A program made the position numbers and the translations under genes. 64,000 nt of DNA from Archangium_A sp035910535 (GTDB lineage Bacteria > Myxococcota > Myxococcia > Myxococcales > Myxococcaceae): contig JAMHXF010000051.1 in assembly GCA_035910535.1 (NCBI GenBank), positions 1 through 64,000 on the forward strand, written 5' to 3'. The notes beneath the pieces were generated by a model. The model saw only the letters and a program-made list of their open reading frames with translations, did no database searches and was not told the origin of the DNA. Each line of letters opens with the position of its first letter. Within the stretch, counting starts at the first letter, position 1. Below, one piece after another: positions 61,495-64,000 of the stretch.

Positions 61495-63141
61495 TCAGAG
61501 CCCCTTCTTCAGCCGCGCGATGAGCTTGTCGGCCACGCGGAACGAGTTGGCGGCGATGGTGAGCGTCAACGGCACTCCGCCGGAGGTCGGCATGAAGCTG
61601 CCGTCGACCACGTAGAGGTTCTTCACCGCGTGCGTGCGGCAGTCGGCGTCGAGCACGCTGGTCGCGGGATCTTTGCCGAAGCGACACGTGCCGCCCTGCA
61701 GAATCGTCGTCTCTCCGGCGACGCCCACGCGGTCGACGCGATCCGGCTGCAGGTGCGCGAGCACCTCTTCACCGCGATCGACGAGGAACTTCGTCATCGT
61801 GAAGTCGGTCGCGTGGCGCTTCACCGTGATGGCGGCGACGGGCAGGCCGAACTTGTCTTTCACGTTGTTGTCGACGCCGACGTACGTGCCGTCGTTGGGC
61901 AGGAACTCGCCGTAGATCTCGAACTCGAGCACGCGGCTGTCGCGGTAGCTGCGCAGCTTGTCTTTGAGCGCCTTGCCGAACACGCCGCGCTGACCTTTGC
62001 CGGCGATGCCGACGGCCGCGAAGATGGGGTTGGGGTGCTGCCACATGAAGCCCAGCGTGCCGCCTTTGCGAAAGCCGAAGCGCTCGTCGGGCATCACGTA
62101 GAAGTCCTGCACGCTGCGGTTCACGAAGGGCAGGGTGCTCGAGAGCCACTCGTATTTCTTCGCGCTGAAGGTGGCCTTGCTCTGGCCGAAGCTCGAGAAC
62201 AGCAGGTTCTTGCCGACCTGCCCGTTGTTGTTCGCCAGCCCCGACGGGAAGCGCGACGACACTGAATTGAGCAGCAGGCGCGCGCTCTCGACGGCCGTGC
62301 ACGACGACACGATGACGCGCGCCGGTTGTTCTTGCGTGACGCCGTCAGCGTCGAGGTACACCACGCTCTTTGCGTCGCCCTTCTCGTCGACGGTGATCTC
62401 CGTCGCCATGCATTTGGGGCGCAGCTCGACGTTGCCGGTGGCGATGGCTGCGGGAATGAGCGAGGCCGCCGTGCTGCTCTTGGCGCCGTGCTCGCAGCCG
62501 TAGCTGCCGCACAACGTGCAGTACACGCACGCGTCACGCCCCCGGTACGGACGACTGATGATGCCGCGCGCCGTGGGGATCGCGTGCCACCCGAGCGACT
62601 TCGCCGCCTTGTCGATTTCCTGGGCGACGGGGTGCTCGACCAGCGGCGGCAGCGGGTAGTTGCCCTTGCGTGGCTCGAGGAACGGGTGCGGTACCGCGTT
62701 GCCGCTCACGCCCAGTTCGGCCTCGGCCTTGTCGTAGTACGGCGCGAGGTCGGCGTAGGTGATGGGCCAGTCGACGACGTTGCTGCCCTTGGGCGCGCCG
62801 AGCTCCGTCTTCATGCGGAAGTCGACGGGCTTGAGCCGGTAGAAATACCCGCTCATGTGCACGGTGCCGCCGCCGACGCAGTTGGCCGTCCACGCTTCGT
62901 TGCTGCGCGAGTACGGCTTGTCGGCCCCCAGGCGCCACAGGTGCGGCTCGTCCCACGGGAGCGGCATGAAGAAGTTGCGCCGCGAGTTGAGGATCTCGTC
63001 GTGGACGTAGTCTTCCTTCTGGTACCAGGCGCCCTTCTCGAGCAGCACGACCTTGAAGCCTGCGCGCCCCAGCTCGAGCGCCAGCGGCGCGCCACCTGCG
63101 CCCGAGCCCACGATGCACACGTCGACCGCGTCCTTCGCCAT
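61495..63141 (-). CDS. GMC-family oxidoreductase (gluconate 2-dehydrogenase-type flavoprotein)
   Basis: 548 residues. FAD-binding start DVCIVGSGAGGAPLALELGR, substrate-domain region (GGGTVHMSGYFYRLK), a Cys cluster CVYCTLCGSYGCEHGAK, and the C-terminal GMC end DGSFMPTSGGVPLTLTIAAN. It has no signal peptide, yet partners of this type are exported with their Tat-signal small subunit. The small-subunit gene lies directly upstream and overlaps (ATGA), making a two-subunit dehydrogenase. The sugar or alcohol substrate is unknown; a cytochrome would normally accept the electrons, but none is adjacent. Confidence 0.88.
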   Translation of the reverse strand: MAKDAVDVCIVGSGAGGAPLALELGRAGFKVVLLEKGAWYQKEDYVHDEILNSRRNFFMPLPWDEPHLWRLGADKPYSRSNEAWTANCVGGGTVHMSGYFYRLKPVDFRMKTELGAPKGSNVVDWPITYADLAPYYDKAEAELGVSGNAVPHPFLEPRKGNYPLPPLVEHPVAQEIDKAAKSLGWHAIPTARGIISRPYRGRDACVYCTLCGSYGCEHGAKSSTAASLIPAAIATGNVELRPKCMATEITVDEKGDAKSVVYLDADGVTQEQPARVIVSSCTAVESARLLLNSVSSRFPSGLANNNGQVGKNLLFSSFGQSKATFSAKKYEWLSSTLPFVNRSVQDFYVMPDERFGFRKGGTLGFMWQHPNPIFAAVGIAGKGQRGVFGKALKDKLRSYRDSRVLEFEIYGEFLPNDGTYVGVDNNVKDKFGLPVAAITVKRHATDFTMTKFLVDRGEEVLAHLQPDRVDRVGVAGETTILQGGTCRFGKDPATSVLDADCRTHAVKNLYVVDGSFMPTSGGVPLTLTIAANSFRVADKLIARLKKGL

Positions 63142-63782
63142 CAGCAGCCCTTCCCGCCACCGCAGATGAGTTGATGCAGCTTCTGACTGCCGTCGTAGGG
63201 GCTCGTCGGGTCGCCCTTTGCGTTGCGCCCGACGAGGTTGAAGCCGACGAGCTTCCAGCCGACTTCTCCCTGGTTGCCGCCGTAGCTGGGGTCGCCCAGA
63301 AAACCCTCGAGGCAGAGCACGACGAGGATCTCGTACCAGCGCGCTTCACCGGTGGTGGCGGGCGAGTCTTTGAAGATGGTGAGCAGCTCGTCTTGCTGCG
63401 CGGCGGTGGCTTCTGCGAAGGGCTTCTTGAACATGCTCTTCGCGCGGCGATCGAGCGCCGCGAGGCCGGGCACGAAGTTCTTCCGCATCTGCTCCAGCGC
63501 TTCGGTCTGCAGCATGCGGTCGATGTACTCGGGCACTTTGGCGTCGAGCGCGCCGGGGTCTTCGTCGCGCGGAATGATGCGCTCGGCCGCCGCGCTCAAC
63601 GTGGCCCACTCGACGTCGGTGAACGTCTTGTGCGACATCGTGAGCGCCTGCTTCGGCGGCGCGGCGGCGACGGGCGGAGCGTCGTCTTTCTTGCACCCGT
63701 TACCGAGCAGCACCGCTCCACCACCGAGGAACGTGAGCCGCCGAACGAATACGCGGCGTGAGAGGTCGTCGTCGGGCTCCAT
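63141..63782 (-). CDS. Gluconate 2-dehydrogenase subunit 3-like protein
   Basis: 213 residues from ATG at 63782. SRRVFVRRLTFLGGGAVLLG contains RR and looks like a Tat signal, followed by a Cys (NGC) that could make it a lipoprotein. The body fits the subunit-3 family: HKTFTDVEWATLSAAAERII, RMLQTEALEQMRKNFVPGL, EILVVLCLEGFLGDPSYGGN and GWKLVGFN. It carries its flavoprotein partner across the membrane. Overlaps the GMC gene. Confidence 0.86.
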   Translation of the reverse strand: MEPDDDLSRRVFVRRLTFLGGGAVLLGNGCKKDDAPPVAAAPPKQALTMSHKTFTDVEWATLSAAAERIIPRDEDPGALDAKVPEYIDRMLQTEALEQMRKNFVPGLAALDRRAKSMFKKPFAEATAAQQDELLTIFKDSPATTGEARWYEILVVLCLEGFLGDPSYGGNQGEVGWKLVGFNLVGRNAKGDPTSPYDGSQKLHQLICGGGKGC

Positions 63783-63826
63783 CGAGGGGCGGAGTGTTCG
63801 CTCAAGCCCGCGCTGTTGCAAGAAGA

Positions 63827-63866
63827 GGGGTGTCCACCCCAGTGCCGTTGACTGTCCTCCACAGTC
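63827..63866. repeat. Palindrome plus 13-mer related to 48995-49031
   Basis: GGGGTG (63827-63832) and CACCCC (63835-63840) form a palindrome. GACTGTCCTCCAC (63850-63862), the exact reverse complement of the 49019-49031 13-mer, follows and itself lies in a GACTGT-N5-ACAGTC inverted repeat (63850-63866). The element sits in the divergent gap between the subunit-3 gene and the terminal lipoprotein gene. Confidence 0.5.
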
Positions 63867-63903
63867 GTCACGGGAGTTGGATTGGCTACGATGCCGACCC
63901 CTC

Positions 63904-64000
63904 ATGACTCGTATTGCTCTCGTGACGTTCGTGGCGTTGACGCTGTTCGCGTGTCCTAACGATCCCGGTTCTGACGGAGGCACTGGCGGCGGGCGCGGCG
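63904..64000 (+). CDS. Lipoprotein, 3'-truncated by window edge
   Basis: ATG at 63904 begins TRIALVTFVALTLFAC, a lipoprotein signal, followed by a Gly/Asp-rich start (NDPGSDGGTGGG). Only about 32 residues are visible; the frame runs to the window end. The domain beyond is unknown. Confidence 0.7.
   Translation, partial: MTRIALVTFVALTLFACPNDPGSDGGTGGGRG

Overview
The window is a high-GC chromosome segment with tightly packed, often stop/start-overlapping operons. It looks like a fruiting myxobacterium (Myxococcota, Myxococcaceae/Archangiaceae type). Evidence: MYXO-CTERM-like tails (53071-54354, 6030-7508), a DUF2378/TIGR02265-type protein, Hanks-type kinases with PilZ or receiver-like tails, NtrC-type sigma54 regulation, many lipoproteins with DAG/DAGVDAG linkers, thrombospondin-type-3 (TSP3) proteins, and a TPR/FHA-TonB/beta-barrel cluster like the Glt/Nfs envelope machinery. 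I saw no rRNA, tRNA, CRISPR array, insertion sequence or prophage.

Region by region: 2-934 is the 3' part of a ClC-type anion transporter. 943-2150 is a tandem duplication of one lipoprotein gene. 2368-6016 looks like a D-3-hydroxybutyrate use locus (dehydrogenase, alpha/beta hydrolase, GntP permease). 6030-10081 holds a beta-helix MYXO-CTERM protein, a CBS protein and small unknowns. 10231-13813 is an ECF sigma/FecR operon. 13860-19564 is an exported operon: heme-motif protein with DUF1549/1588-like features, c-heme lipoprotein, Tat-type DUF1501-like protein, and a lipoprotein with a complete protein-arginine deiminase active site. 19702-25724 is mixed (OmpA lipoprotein, C45-like protein, beta-barrel, NDH-2, YchJ, PilZ). 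25725-37661 is a signalling island: two Ser/Thr kinases, a sensor kinase with its sigma54 activator, an adenylate cyclase, LysM/FecR and receiver-like proteins.

37703-48923 (minus strand) is an eight-gene operon of TPR proteins, lipoproteins, an outer-membrane barrel and an FHA/TonB-like inner-membrane protein, resembling the Glt (gliding) and Nfs (spore coat) trans-envelope complexes. Divergent from it, 49062-60463 (plus strand) holds six genes in an order fitting mtsA-F: a cytochrome/beta-propeller lipoprotein, three VWA-TSP3 lipoproteins interleaved with a TSP3 MYXO-CTERM protein, and a PPC-type lipoprotein. The two operons plausibly build one cell-surface system. The window ends with two small lipoproteins, a GMC oxidoreductase with its gluconate-dehydrogenase-subunit-3-like partner, and the start of another lipoprotein gene.

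Several intergenic sites fit the sigma54 -24/-12 pattern (GG-N10-GC): before the OmpA lipoprotein, before mtsC, before the 28277-30031 kinase and before the Glt-like operon. All functions are inferred by reading the sequence; no database search was run.
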